Below, one piece after another: positions 1-8,895 of a stretch of DNA of 34,314 nucleotides. The stretch covers positions 1-34,314 of IMG/VR virus record IMGVR_UViG_3300029319_000215; one strand, given 5' to 3'. Both the position numbers and the translations under genes were made by a program. This DNA is from a virus. The notes beneath the pieces were generated by a model. It was not told where the DNA came from, searched no databases, and worked only from the letters and a program-made list of their open reading frames with translations. Position 1 is the first letter of the stretch; every line of letters starts with the position of its first letter.

Positions 1-1443
1 AAGGTGTATATGTTTGTGGGTAGAGCGAAAACTTGGGGTAGTACAGATGTACCACCCACAGGAGAACCTCTTGATAGTTTCGAGTATGCGAGGACTTCCT
101 ATGGTGACTCCGTTGCATTTAAGCGTGTTGACATATCCGATACTGCTCTAGTAATACCTAGAGTTGATTGGGTGGATCCTACTAAAACAACTGGTGGAGT
201 AGGACGTACATACTCTATGTACAAACCTGATTATGCACCAACAAAAACTACTGCAAACGGTTCTTCCAGACTGTATGACAGTAACTTCTATGTTATGAAC
301 TCAGACTTCAATGTCTATAAGTGTCTTTATAATGGTGAGAGTCCTGAGTTTCCAAGAGGACGCCCTTCTTTGGTAGAACCAACAGGAACTTCAACAACTA
401 TTATTGAAACATCAGATAGTCCTGGCGTATATTCATACAGATGGAAATATCTTTACACTATTGACGCAGATAACATTCTAAAGTTTGTTACTTCAGAGTT
501 TATTCCCGTATTGTCAAATTCACTTGTAAAATCTGCTGCAAACTCAGGATCTGTTGATACTGTTGTTATCAATAATGCAGGAACTGGTTATAATAACGGA
601 ACGTTTACCAATGTTCCTATTCGTGGTGACTATAATATTAATGGTGGAACTCAAGCACTTTGCACAGTTACAATTGTATCTGGTTCCATATCTTCCGTGA
701 CGATTACACAAGCGGGTTCTGGATATAGTTTTGCATCTATAGATGTAAGTCTCATTACTAACGTTGGTAATGGATCTAATGCTGCTCTTGACGTTGTTCT
801 TCCTCCTAACGGTGGACATGGTTTTGATTCTGTAAGAGAATTGGGTGCGTATCGTTTGATGTTTGCTAGTAAGTTAGAAACTACTAGTGCATTTATTGAT
901 TTTCCTAATGACTTGACTTATAGAAGAGTTGGTCTCGTATTAAATCCTACTGATTACAACACTACAACTGTTTGTAGTCAGAATACTAGATCTGCTGTAA
1001 AAGCATTGATATTCCCACAGGCAGGTTCTGGAACACCTACTGGTACATTTGCACCAGGTGAAACCATCACCCAAGCAACTACAAATGCAAAGGGACTAGT
1101 TGTATCGTATGATGCAACAACTAAAGTGTTAAAGTATTATCAAGATTCGGTTGACGGGACAGTTAATGGAAACGTAATTCCGTTTTCTGGTTCTAATCAA
1201 ATTACTGGATCTGCAAGTTCTTATACTGCAACACCAAATGGATCTTTTGGAACATCATCCGTTCCATTAACACAGATAACTATAGGTGTATCTGTTTATG
1301 AATTAGGTTTATCATTTGTCGAAGGTTATGCCAACGAAGAAATTGAATTAAACTCAGGTGAAATTTTATACCTAGATAATAGGATCCCGATCACTCGTTC
1401 GGCAGACCAAAACGAAGAGCTAAAAGTAGTAATTGAATTCTAA
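1..1443 (+). CDS. 8: Baseplate wedge protein gp8 homologue, 5' end missing
   Basis: Likely the T4 gp8-type baseplate wedge subunit, which sits in the wedge around the hub. The frame is open to the first base, and T4 gp8 has roughly 35 residues before the matching FxxFGR-like segment, so the true start lies upstream. Counting from the GTG at 4: FVGRAKTW (4-11) and VIPRVDW (50-56) match T4 FVTFGRSEPW and VIPRRDW. YRWKYLYTI (145-153) followed by EFIPV (165-169), and the C-terminal GEILYLDNRIPI (452-463) with a final QNEELKVVIEF, match the corresponding T4 landmarks. T4 gp8 is 334 residues; this copy exceeds 479 because of two insertions. One is a G-x-G-Y repeat block (about 184-265); the other is an F-x-x-GETI module (about 349-404). 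Both resemble modules in the fibre genes downstream. The next gene starts directly after the TAA, so the two are probably co-translated. Confidence 0.85.
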   Translation, partial: KVYMFVGRAKTWGSTDVPPTGEPLDSFEYARTSYGDSVAFKRVDISDTALVIPRVDWVDPTKTTGGVGRTYSMYKPDYAPTKTTANGSSRLYDSNFYVMNSDFNVYKCLYNGESPEFPRGRPSLVEPTGTSTTIIETSDSPGVYSYRWKYLYTIDADNILKFVTSEFIPVLSNSLVKSAANSGSVDTVVINNAGTGYNNGTFTNVPIRGDYNINGGTQALCTVTIVSGSISSVTITQAGSGYSFASIDVSLITNVGNGSNAALDVVLPPNGGHGFDSVRELGAYRLMFASKLETTSAFIDFPNDLTYRRVGLVLNPTDYNTTTVCSQNTRSAVKALIFPQAGSGTPTGTFAPGETITQATTNAKGLVVSYDATTKVLKYYQDSVDGTVNGNVIPFSGSNQITGSASSYTATPNGSFGTSSVPLTQITIGVSVYELGLSFVEGYANEEIELNSGEILYLDNRIPITRSADQNEELKVVIEF

Positions 1444-4400
1444 ATGGCACAGAATACGAACCTCAACATAGCTCCTTACTTCGATGACTTCGATAAAAGT
1501 AAAGGGTTTCTGAAAGTATTATTTAAACCTGGCTTTCCTGTACAAGCTAGGGAACTTACTACGCTGCAAACTTTATTGCAAGATCAGATAGACACATTTG
1601 GTCAAGGTGTTTATAAAGAAGGTTCTATGGTGGTGCCAGGTGGTATTACTTTGAACAAAGACGTGTCATGTATATTAATTCAAAACAGTTATCTTAACTT
1701 AGACGTAGAAAATTATAGAACTGCTTTAGATGGCACAATTATTAAAGGATCTACCTCTGGTGTTCGTGCTCGTATATTGTTTTCAATAAGTGCTGCTACA
1801 TCTACAAGAAGCAATATTACATTTTATCTTAATTACTTACAAAAAGCAGACGATAATGAGACTAGCACATTTTCTGCAGGAGAGACATTTACTTGCGAAA
1901 GCGATATAACTTATGCATCAACCACTATTGCAGCTGGTACACCAGTAGCACAGTTACTTAACTCTGCTGCTACATCAATAGGTTCTACTGCTAGTATAGG
2001 TGCAGGAGTCTTCTTTACAAGAGGATATTTTGTAAATGTTGCAGAACAAACTATTATCTTAGATCAGTATGATACTAACCCATCATACAAAGTTGGTCTA
2101 AAAGTAGAAGAAAGGATTGTAACTGCTGATGAAGACGCAACATTATATGATAATGCTATAGGAAGCACAAACTTCTCAGCACCTGGTGCAGATAGGTTTA
2201 AGATTACACTAACATTAGTTAAAAAATTACTAACATCTCCAAACGCAGCAGACTTTATTGAGTTATTAAGAACCAACGTCGGTGAAGTAGAAAAGAAGGT
2301 AGAACGTAGTGATCTAGGATTTATAAATGATATTCTAGCAACTAGAACAAAAGAAGAATCTGGTAATTACTATGTCAAGAAATTTAAGATAGATGCAAAA
2401 GAAAATCTAGATGATGGATTTAATGGCGGTATATATCAATCTACAGATACAACATCTGGTGGAGCAACTCCAACTGAAGATAAATTATCACTACAGTTAT
2501 CTTCAGGTTGTGCGTATGTTCAGGGTTACAGAACTGAAAGAATATCTACGTCATATAAAGATGTAGAAAAACCAAGAACATTTACTACAGAAGTGAATAA
2601 AACAGTTACCTCTGACTTTGGTAACTTTGTTTTGATGACAAATATGGTTGAAGCACCAGCTCTATACTCATCAATAGCATTGAGAGAGTCTGCGGGTGGT
2701 CCTACTGTAGGTGTAACAAGATGTCTTAATGTATCATACGAGTCAGGATCTCAGGCAGCTGGTGCTACTGATTCGGTATATCGTGTAAACGTAATTGACA
2801 CACAGTTCTATACAAAAATAACTACAACAGGATCAGTATCTGGAACTCAAGGAGATTATGTCGTAGGTGCTAACAGTGGTGCTACAGGATTTATTGCTGC
2901 AACAGTGTCTTCAAGCACTACAACATATTTGTATGGAACAAACGGAACATTTATAGCAGGAGAGCAACTAAAGAAAAATACTGCAGGAGGTTCAACATAT
3001 GCTACGATTGCTTCTAGCGGTGTTAGGACTTATGGATTTGGTGATATTAAACAATATGCATTCAACGCTAATGGAACTGCTGATGCATTACTAGATGTCA
3101 AAGTCGCATTGCCTGGCTCAGGTCCTATTCTATCAGGTCATTCTGGAGGATCTGCAACAATTACATCTACACTGTCTAACTTTAAGTCTCAATTGAGAGT
3201 AGGAGACATAGTAGAGTTTTCAAATAATGGTGCATCTCACAAAGCAACTGTTACTGCTGTAACTAATAATTTTAATATTAATATTACTCGTATTGGTTCT
3301 ACTACACTTTCTAATGGTGCAGTAATTGGTGACATAATTAGAACTCGTCCAGAATTAAAAGAAGGTACTAAGAAACAACTTCTTACACCACTTGGATATG
3401 CAGCAATCAAAGACACTAATAATGGTGGTACAATAAACCCATCAGGACGTTTTAGAACATCAGTTGCTGTCACAGGTATTAGTAGTACATCTGTATCAGT
3501 CACAGCAGGATCTGGTCTTCAGTGGGTAAATGCAACAGATAATGATAGTTTTATTGTAATCGTCACCAGTGGAACAGGTGATGGACAAATTATGTCTAAT
3601 GGTAATGGATTTACAACCAGTAGTGTCAATGCGTCATCAGCATCACTTACATTCAGTTCAGCACCTTCATCTATCATTGCAATAGGAACTGTAGTAAGTT
3701 CAGATAGATCTGGTAAAGCAAAAACTACAGAAAGAATGAAGGTTTTAGAGATCAATGACTCTCTAGGATCATCAAATGGTTTAACTCAAGTAACTGGTGG
3801 ATTTGGAACCAGAATAGAAGATAGTTCTATATCTCTTGGTTGTGCTGACGTATTTAAGATTAAAGCAATATATGAGTCTACAGATTCATCTACTCCTCAA
3901 ATTCCATATTTTGAGTATACAAACTTATTAGGTTCTCTCTCTATAGATGAAGTAATAGAAGGTGTTGCTTCTGGTTCAAGAGGAAGAATTGTTTCTACTA
4001 CAGGTAATAGAATATACTACATTCCTGTTGAGGATGATAAATTTACAGATGGTGAGGACATGACTTCACCTAATGCTACATTTAAAATTGTATCTGGGGG
4101 TCTTGTAGAAGGTGGTACAGATATTACTGATAATTTTGACCTAGATGATGGTCAAAGAGATCAATTCTATGATTATTCTAGAATTAATAGAAAAGCTGGA
4201 GTAGCAGCACCAACACATAAGTTACTTGTTATATTTGATAGATTTTTTACTTCTAATGGTACTAATCCATATACTGTTGATTCTTACAATGCAGGAGATT
4301 ATAAAATTATTCCATCTTATGAAGGAACTGAGTTACGAGATGTAATTGATTTTCGTCCAATAGTTCCACAGCAAATAAGTGGTAGTGGAACTCAATCATC

Positions 4401-7400
4401 TCCGTTTACATTGACAACTACAAAATATTTTGATTTTGTCAATAGAGCATTTACAAGTAATGAGGTTGGAATACCTGGCATTAGTGATACTACTACATTG
4501 AGTTTACAGTATTATCTACCTCGTGTTGATAAGTTATTCCTCAGTAAAGAAAGTATATTCCAAATTGTAAAAGGTGCACCTAATAGAAGACCAGAGGCAC
4601 CAGAAGATTTAGAAGACGCAATGCTTTTAGCAACTGTGTCATATGCTCCTTATGTGTTTGATGTAGATAAAGATGTTACTATTGTAGAAACAAACTTTAA
4701 GAGATATACATTTAGAGATATACAAGTATTAGAGGATAGAATCAAGACATTAGAATACTATACACAATTATCTCTACTTGAAAGTGACACTGCAAATATG
4801 CAGATCAGAGACGCTAGTGGTTTAGATAGATTTAAGAATGGTTTTATTGTAGATAATTTTGCAAGTCTCTCTACTGCTGATACACTACACCCTGATTATA
4901 GAGTATCCACTGACTTTGAGAGAGGACAGATGCGTCCTGCTCACTATACTACACAGGTTCCTCTACAATACAGCACAAGTAGTACAAATGTACAGCAAAC
5001 GGATGACATCGTAACACTTCCATACGCATCTACTGTATTAATTGATCAACCATACGCATCAGCTGTGGAAAACGTTAACCCATTTAACGTATTTACATAC
5101 ACTGGTGATCTTGAGTTATTTCCAGAGTCAGATAACTGGGTAGATACCAAGTCACTCAATCCTGTTAAAGGTCCTGTTGTAGAAGGTAACTTCTTGACTA
5201 CAGTTAGAGAATACAATGCAGATCAAAATGGTTTCTCTCCTATACATTGGAACTCATGGAAAACCACATGGACTGGAACTGACGTTAATAAACAAGTAGG
5301 TGCATGGCGTGATCCTGGCGGAAAGGGTAGAAGACAGGAACGTAGAACTATTAATACTACAACTACAACTACCACAAAACAATCAAGAACAGGTGTAAGA
5401 TATAGAGTTACTCCTGTAATTGAGCAACAGTCATTGGGTAGTAAGGTTGTATCAGTAGAGCATATTCAGTTCATGCGTTCTAGAAACATTGAATTTGTAT
5501 GTCAGAAACTAAAACCAAGAACTAAGTTTTTTGCATTCTTTGATGGTATTGCAATACCTAAAAAACTAATTACACCTAAGATAATTGGTGTTATTAAAGA
5601 TCCAAGCACAGATTCTAAGACAAATAACATTCCATTCCAAATAGGAGAAACAGTTTATGTCAAAAAAGGAAACAAGAAATTTAGGTTTAAGGCAAGAATA
5701 TCAGCTCCTAACGAGAATATTTCAATTAACCCTCTTGATGGCACTGACATAAGCACAACAACTGATTATACTTCTAACTTGACCTTTATTAACATTGATA
5801 CTAAATCACTAGCAGATCAAGTAAAAGGTAATTACTATGGTTCTCCTAAATTAAATGATTACTTAGTTGGAGAAACAAGTGGTGCAGTTGCCAAAGTTTC
5901 TAGTAAGGATTTGATTACAGACAAGAAGGGTAATCTTAGAGGTTCATTCTTTATTGATGATCCAAGCAAGTCTGGTAGTCTTAAATTTAAGACTGGAACA
6001 AAACTATTCAGACTTAGTGATGATAAAAGTGATAGTAAAGTTGTAGGAGTATCAGACTCTAGCGGTGAGGCAGAATTTAGTTCATCAGGTATTTTACAGA
6101 CAACACAAGAAACAATTATATCTGTCAGAAATGCTAAAGTTACATCTGAGGCACAATTTGATGCTAGAACTCTAGTAAATGTTACAGAGACTAAGAGCGA
6201 AGAGACTAGATGGGTTGACCCACTAGCACAAACATTCTTAGTAGAAGATTCTACTCTTGAGGGTGGAGTGTTCTTAACTAAGATTGATATATTCTTCTTC
6301 ACTAAGGATGAGGAGATTCCTGTTGCATTGGATATTAGAACAGTAGTAAATGGTAATCCAACACAGACAGTATTACCATTCTCTAAAGTTGTTAAGCAAG
6401 CAGAAGACGTATTTACATCTGCAGACGCTTCTAAACCAACTACATTTACATTCAAAGCACCTGTATTCATACCATACAGAACAGAGCATGCTATGGTATT
6501 GACATCAGATTCTAACCAGTATAAAGTATTCATCTCATTATTAGGTAATGATGCTATTGACGCTGCACACATTGGAGAGAAAATCTCTGAACAACCATAT
6601 ATCGGTGTCTTATTCAAGTCTCAAAATGCGTCTACTTGGACTCCTTCTCAATATGAGGACTTGATGTTTAAGATTTACAGAGCAGAATTTACATTACCAA
6701 GCACAGCATCACCTTCTAGACTTCTCTTAGAAAATGGTGAGTTGGGTGAAAGTAATGGTGGATCATTGAACTTAGGAACAAACTCACTTAAAACGACTGC
6801 GGGTAGTGATCTAATCAGAATATTCCACAGTAATCATGGAATGCAATCAACACTTAACTACTTAAAACTTAGTGGTGTCATATCAGAGGTAGCAAATAGT
6901 CAACTTGCATCGGGATTAAGTTCTACAGACACTAGTTGTGAGATTGCAGAAAATAATGGATTCCATACTACTATAGGTGGTTCTGCTGCAAGTTCATCAA
7001 ATCCTGGTTTTATTAGAATTCTTGGTGCTGCTGAGGATGGTAGTGAAGATGAAATTATTGCATACTCTGGATTAAGTGGAATTAATAATAAACAAGTTAA
7101 CTTTATTACTAACGGTAGAAACCATACTGGAACATCTGGATCATCAACTGGAAAGTCACATGCATCTGGTGCGATAGTAGAGTGTTATAACTTTGATGGC
7201 ATACCTCTTACTAAAATTAATAAGACACATAGCAGCGGTGTTCAGTCAATTAATAGTCCACATAGTTACAACTTACAAATTTCTGGTGTCAATGCAGGAA
7301 CTGGTATACAGGGTGGTGGTGGAAACATAGTTGCATCTCAAAACGTTCCATGGGATGTTCTTACACCACAAATCCAAAGTCAAATAGAACCTAGAACTAG

Positions 7401-8082
7401 CATGGTTGCTAGAGTTCAAGGAACAAGTGGTACATCTTGCGGACCTTTCCCATCAGGATCTAGTGCTGAAACATCTTTTGTAAAAGACAGTGATTTCCAA
7501 GATGTAACTATTGGAGAAGAAAACTACTTCCCTGCTACTAAGATAGTTGCAAACCAAATTAATGAAATTAACAGAATGAATAGTGTTAAGTCACTTACTC
7601 TTGAATTAAATCTTGATTCTGAAGTATCACACTTATCACCTGTTGTTGACTTGACCAGATGTGATGTGATTACAACTGCAAATATAATCAATAATATTGA
7701 ACCCACAGCTGGTATTGGTGGAGAGTGTGCAGGAAATTATATCACTAAGGTTGCTAGAATGGATAAGAGTGCTACTGGATTGAAGGTTATGCTTGCTGCA
7801 AATACTTGGACTGATTCTAAGATTGTAGTGATGTATAAACTAATTCCTGTTGGTTATGTAGATAGTTTAGATGAACTACCATTCCAAATGTTCAATACTA
7901 CAGGAAGACCAGATAGCGGTGAGTTGGTTCCACAAAACGATCTAGTCAACTTTACAGATTACGAATATACTGTAGAAGACGTAGATGAGTTTGACGGATT
8001 CCAGATTAAGATAAGTTTACTAAATTACAATCAACCATATATACCAAGAGTCAAAGATTTAAGAGGAATCGCACTAGCATAA
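1444..8082 (+). CDS. DUF4815-type giant virion structural protein (baseplate/fibre attachment)
   Basis: A 2212-residue structural protein. The N-terminus (PYFDDF at 12-17, then FKPGFPVQARELTTLQ at about 27-42, and a conserved GSMVVPGG) is the signature I know from DUF4815 proteins of marine T4-like phages. Further family landmarks are a poly-Thr stretch near 1302-1310, FMRSRNIEF near 1343 followed by a KPRTKFFAFFDG segment, and DPLAQTFLVED near 1591 leading into an FFFTKDEEIP strand region. The middle holds several modules of the F-x-x-GE-x-I...SGA-x-G type, as in gp8 and the fibres. It occupies the place where T4 has genes 9 and 10, so a role at the baseplate periphery, possibly anchoring fibres, is inferred from position. 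The ATG directly follows the gp8 stop; the last base of its own stop is the first base of the next start codon (TAATG). Enzymatic motifs were not seen. Confidence 0.8.
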   Translation: MAQNTNLNIAPYFDDFDKSKGFLKVLFKPGFPVQARELTTLQTLLQDQIDTFGQGVYKEGSMVVPGGITLNKDVSCILIQNSYLNLDVENYRTALDGTIIKGSTSGVRARILFSISAATSTRSNITFYLNYLQKADDNETSTFSAGETFTCESDITYASTTIAAGTPVAQLLNSAATSIGSTASIGAGVFFTRGYFVNVAEQTIILDQYDTNPSYKVGLKVEERIVTADEDATLYDNAIGSTNFSAPGADRFKITLTLVKKLLTSPNAADFIELLRTNVGEVEKKVERSDLGFINDILATRTKEESGNYYVKKFKIDAKENLDDGFNGGIYQSTDTTSGGATPTEDKLSLQLSSGCAYVQGYRTERISTSYKDVEKPRTFTTEVNKTVTSDFGNFVLMTNMVEAPALYSSIALRESAGGPTVGVTRCLNVSYESGSQAAGATDSVYRVNVIDTQFYTKITTTGSVSGTQGDYVVGANSGATGFIAATVSSSTTTYLYGTNGTFIAGEQLKKNTAGGSTYATIASSGVRTYGFGDIKQYAFNANGTADALLDVKVALPGSGPILSGHSGGSATITSTLSNFKSQLRVGDIVEFSNNGASHKATVTAVTNNFNINITRIGSTTLSNGAVIGDIIRTRPELKEGTKKQLLTPLGYAAIKDTNNGGTINPSGRFRTSVAVTGISSTSVSVTAGSGLQWVNATDNDSFIVIVTSGTGDGQIMSNGNGFTTSSVNASSASLTFSSAPSSIIAIGTVVSSDRSGKAKTTERMKVLEINDSLGSSNGLTQVTGGFGTRIEDSSISLGCADVFKIKAIYESTDSSTPQIPYFEYTNLLGSLSIDEVIEGVASGSRGRIVSTTGNRIYYIPVEDDKFTDGEDMTSPNATFKIVSGGLVEGGTDITDNFDLDDGQRDQFYDYSRINRKAGVAAPTHKLLVIFDRFFTSNGTNPYTVDSYNAGDYKIIPSYEGTELRDVIDFRPIVPQQISGSGTQSSPFTLTTTKYFDFVNRAFTSNEVGIPGISDTTTLSLQYYLPRVDKLFLSKESIFQIVKGAPNRRPEAPEDLEDAMLLATVSYAPYVFDVDKDVTIVETNFKRYTFRDIQVLEDRIKTLEYYTQLSLLESDTANMQIRDASGLDRFKNGFIVDNFASLSTADTLHPDYRVSTDFERGQMRPAHYTTQVPLQYSTSSTNVQQTDDIVTLPYASTVLIDQPYASAVENVNPFNVFTYTGDLELFPESDNWVDTKSLNPVKGPVVEGNFLTTVREYNADQNGFSPIHWNSWKTTWTGTDVNKQVGAWRDPGGKGRRQERRTINTTTTTTTKQSRTGVRYRVTPVIEQQSLGSKVVSVEHIQFMRSRNIEFVCQKLKPRTKFFAFFDGIAIPKKLITPKIIGVIKDPSTDSKTNNIPFQIGETVYVKKGNKKFRFKARISAPNENISINPLDGTDISTTTDYTSNLTFINIDTKSLADQVKGNYYGSPKLNDYLVGETSGAVAKVSSKDLITDKKGNLRGSFFIDDPSKSGSLKFKTGTKLFRLSDDKSDSKVVGVSDSSGEAEFSSSGILQTTQETIISVRNAKVTSEAQFDARTLVNVTETKSEETRWVDPLAQTFLVEDSTLEGGVFLTKIDIFFFTKDEEIPVALDIRTVVNGNPTQTVLPFSKVVKQAEDVFTSADASKPTTFTFKAPVFIPYRTEHAMVLTSDSNQYKVFISLLGNDAIDAAHIGEKISEQPYIGVLFKSQNASTWTPSQYEDLMFKIYRAEFTLPSTASPSRLLLENGELGESNGGSLNLGTNSLKTTAGSDLIRIFHSNHGMQSTLNYLKLSGVISEVANSQLASGLSSTDTSCEIAENNGFHTTIGGSAASSSNPGFIRILGAAEDGSEDEIIAYSGLSGINNKQVNFITNGRNHTGTSGSSTGKSHASGAIVECYNFDGIPLTKINKTHSSGVQSINSPHSYNLQISGVNAGTGIQGGGGNIVASQNVPWDVLTPQIQSQIEPRTSMVARVQGTSGTSCGPFPSGSSAETSFVKDSDFQDVTIGEENYFPATKIVANQINEINRMNSVKSLTLELNLDSEVSHLSPVVDLTRCDVITTANIINNIEPTAGIGGECAGNYITKVARMDKSATGLKVMLAANTWTDSKIVVMYKLIPVGYVDSLDELPFQMFNTTGRPDSGELVPQNDLVNFTDYEYTVEDVDEFDGFQIKISLLNYNQPYIPRVKDLRGIALA

Positions 8083-8300
8083 TGGAAGAGATTGAGCTTA
8101 TCCCTGTTGAGGGTCACAATTCCCTTGGCAGGGATCCTGCGTCTAACGCAATAGTCAATACAGATACCACAGAGTATGATGCTTACATAAAAGCAAGAGC
8201 AAATGCAAAGAAAAAGGATAATACCTTGAAAGAATTGCAAAACGAAGTTGCTGAACTGAAGGCACTTGTAAAAGACTTAATTAAGAAAGAGGATAAATAA
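8082..8300 (+). CDS. Small coiled-coil protein (72 aa)
   Basis: Starts within the stop codon of the upstream structural gene (TAATG overlap), which indicates translational coupling. The N-terminal half is acidic and polar. From about residue 35 the sequence is Lys/Glu/Leu-rich with a heptad-like pattern (LKELQNEVAELKALVKDLI, about 49-67), predicting a short coiled coil. No signal peptide or membrane segment is visible. Similar small ORFs with C-terminal coiled coils are common in this part of marine T4-like genomes, but I do not recognise a named function. A minor virion component or assembly helper is a guess from context. The final codons GAT AAA TAA contain a late-promoter motif for the next transcript. 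Confidence 0.7.
   Translation: MEEIELIPVEGHNSLGRDPASNAIVNTDTTEYDAYIKARANAKKKDNTLKELQNEVAELKALVKDLIKKEDK
8292..8299 (+). promoter_or_regulatory. T4-like late promoter (GATAAATA)
   Basis: GATAAATA matches the NATAAATA form of the T4-type late promoter (T4 consensus TATAAATA). It overlaps the stop codon of the coiled-coil gene and lies about 35 bases before the ATG at 8335. A transcript starting a few bases downstream would have a leader of about 30 bases. Confidence 0.6.
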
Positions 8301-8307
8301 AGTTAAG

Positions 8308-8314
8308 CTAAATA
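8308..8314 (+). promoter_or_regulatory. Second possible late promoter (CTAAATA)
   Basis: CTAAATA lies in the same short intergenic gap, 20 bases before the ATG at 8335. The same heptamer stands before the gene at 32202. It could be an alternative to GATAAATA at 8292; only one may be used. Confidence 0.35.
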
Positions 8315-8334
8315 TTATATGGAATTCTTAGAGA

Positions 8335-8673
8335 ATGGCAAGTGCTGTATCCAATCTACTAATATATCAAGGTTCTGACTTTATCATCGACTTTACAGTT
8401 GAAAACGATAATGGCACAGATTTTAATCTGACTGGGTATTCAGCAGCGTGTTTGATAAAAAAGCACTATACAAGTAGCACTTCGCAAACAGTGACTGCTG
8501 CAGTTTTATCTCCTGCTACAAGTGGAAGAATACAACTGTCTCTAACAAATTCACAAACCGCTGCTATGAAAAGTGGTCGGTATGTATATGACGTCGTAAT
8601 AACTTCTAGCACAGGACTTAAATCCAGAGTCTTAGAAGGTTCAGTAAGCGTACTTGAGGGGGTAACACTTTAA
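8335..8673 (+). CDS. BppU-like beta-sandwich virion protein (112 aa)
   Basis: A compact all-beta protein. The order QGSDFIIDFTVEN (11-23), a NLTGYSAACLIKK strand pair, a SGRIQLSLTNSQTAAM segment, then SGRYVYDVVITS and a RVLEGSVSVLEGVT end matches the common phage family resembling the N-terminal domain of the baseplate upper protein BppU. In that family a GxIxLxLt...t..L..GxYvYDl pattern recurs. Such domains usually act as adaptors between baseplate and fibre or receptor-binding proteins. It is the first gene after a late promoter and is followed without spacing by two further structural genes (ATG right after its TAA). The function is inferred from fold-like pattern and context. Confidence 0.6.
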   Translation: MASAVSNLLIYQGSDFIIDFTVENDNGTDFNLTGYSAACLIKKHYTSSTSQTVTAAVLSPATSGRIQLSLTNSQTAAMKSGRYVYDVVITSSTGLKSRVLEGSVSVLEGVTL

Positions 8674-8895
8674 ATGGCAAGACTAAGATTCGGAGACCAA
8701 TCAGTCCCAAGAGTCACTCGTGTAGCAACAGGTGGTGGCGGTGGAACAATTGGAGGAATGTCAGACGTAGATTTGACAGACACATCACAAGGTGGACTAG
8801 CAGAAGGTTCAGTGCTTGTGTATGACTCAGCAGCAACAAGATTCGTTGCAACAAATGTATTAAACAACATCACAGTTAATGGGGGTAGCTTCTAA
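8674..8895 (+). CDS. Short fibre-associated protein (73 aa)
   Basis: The ATG directly follows the previous stop and its own stop shares a base with the next start. A GAGGGGG ribosome-binding stretch lies at 8656-8662. The protein has a basic N-terminus, a Gly-rich hinge (GGGGGTIGG, about 19-27), and a DVDLTDTSQGGLAEGSVLVY segment followed by an aromatic strand and AT-NVLNNI. The DVDLT...G.VLvYD motif is a frequent piece of phage fibre chains, seen here as a stand-alone protein. It may be a trimerising linker that docks on the fibre encoded next; this is inference. Confidence 0.65.
   Translation: MARLRFGDQSVPRVTRVATGGGGGTIGGMSDVDLTDTSQGGLAEGSVLVYDSAATRFVATNVLNNITVNGGSF

Noticed and set aside
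5859-6617. 252-codon open frame on the minus strand
   Set aside because: It lies antisense to a conserved part of the DUF4815-type gene (containing the DPLAQTFLVED region). Its translation is Ser/Leu/Val-rich with no recognisable motif, and no upstream signals or minus-strand neighbours support it.
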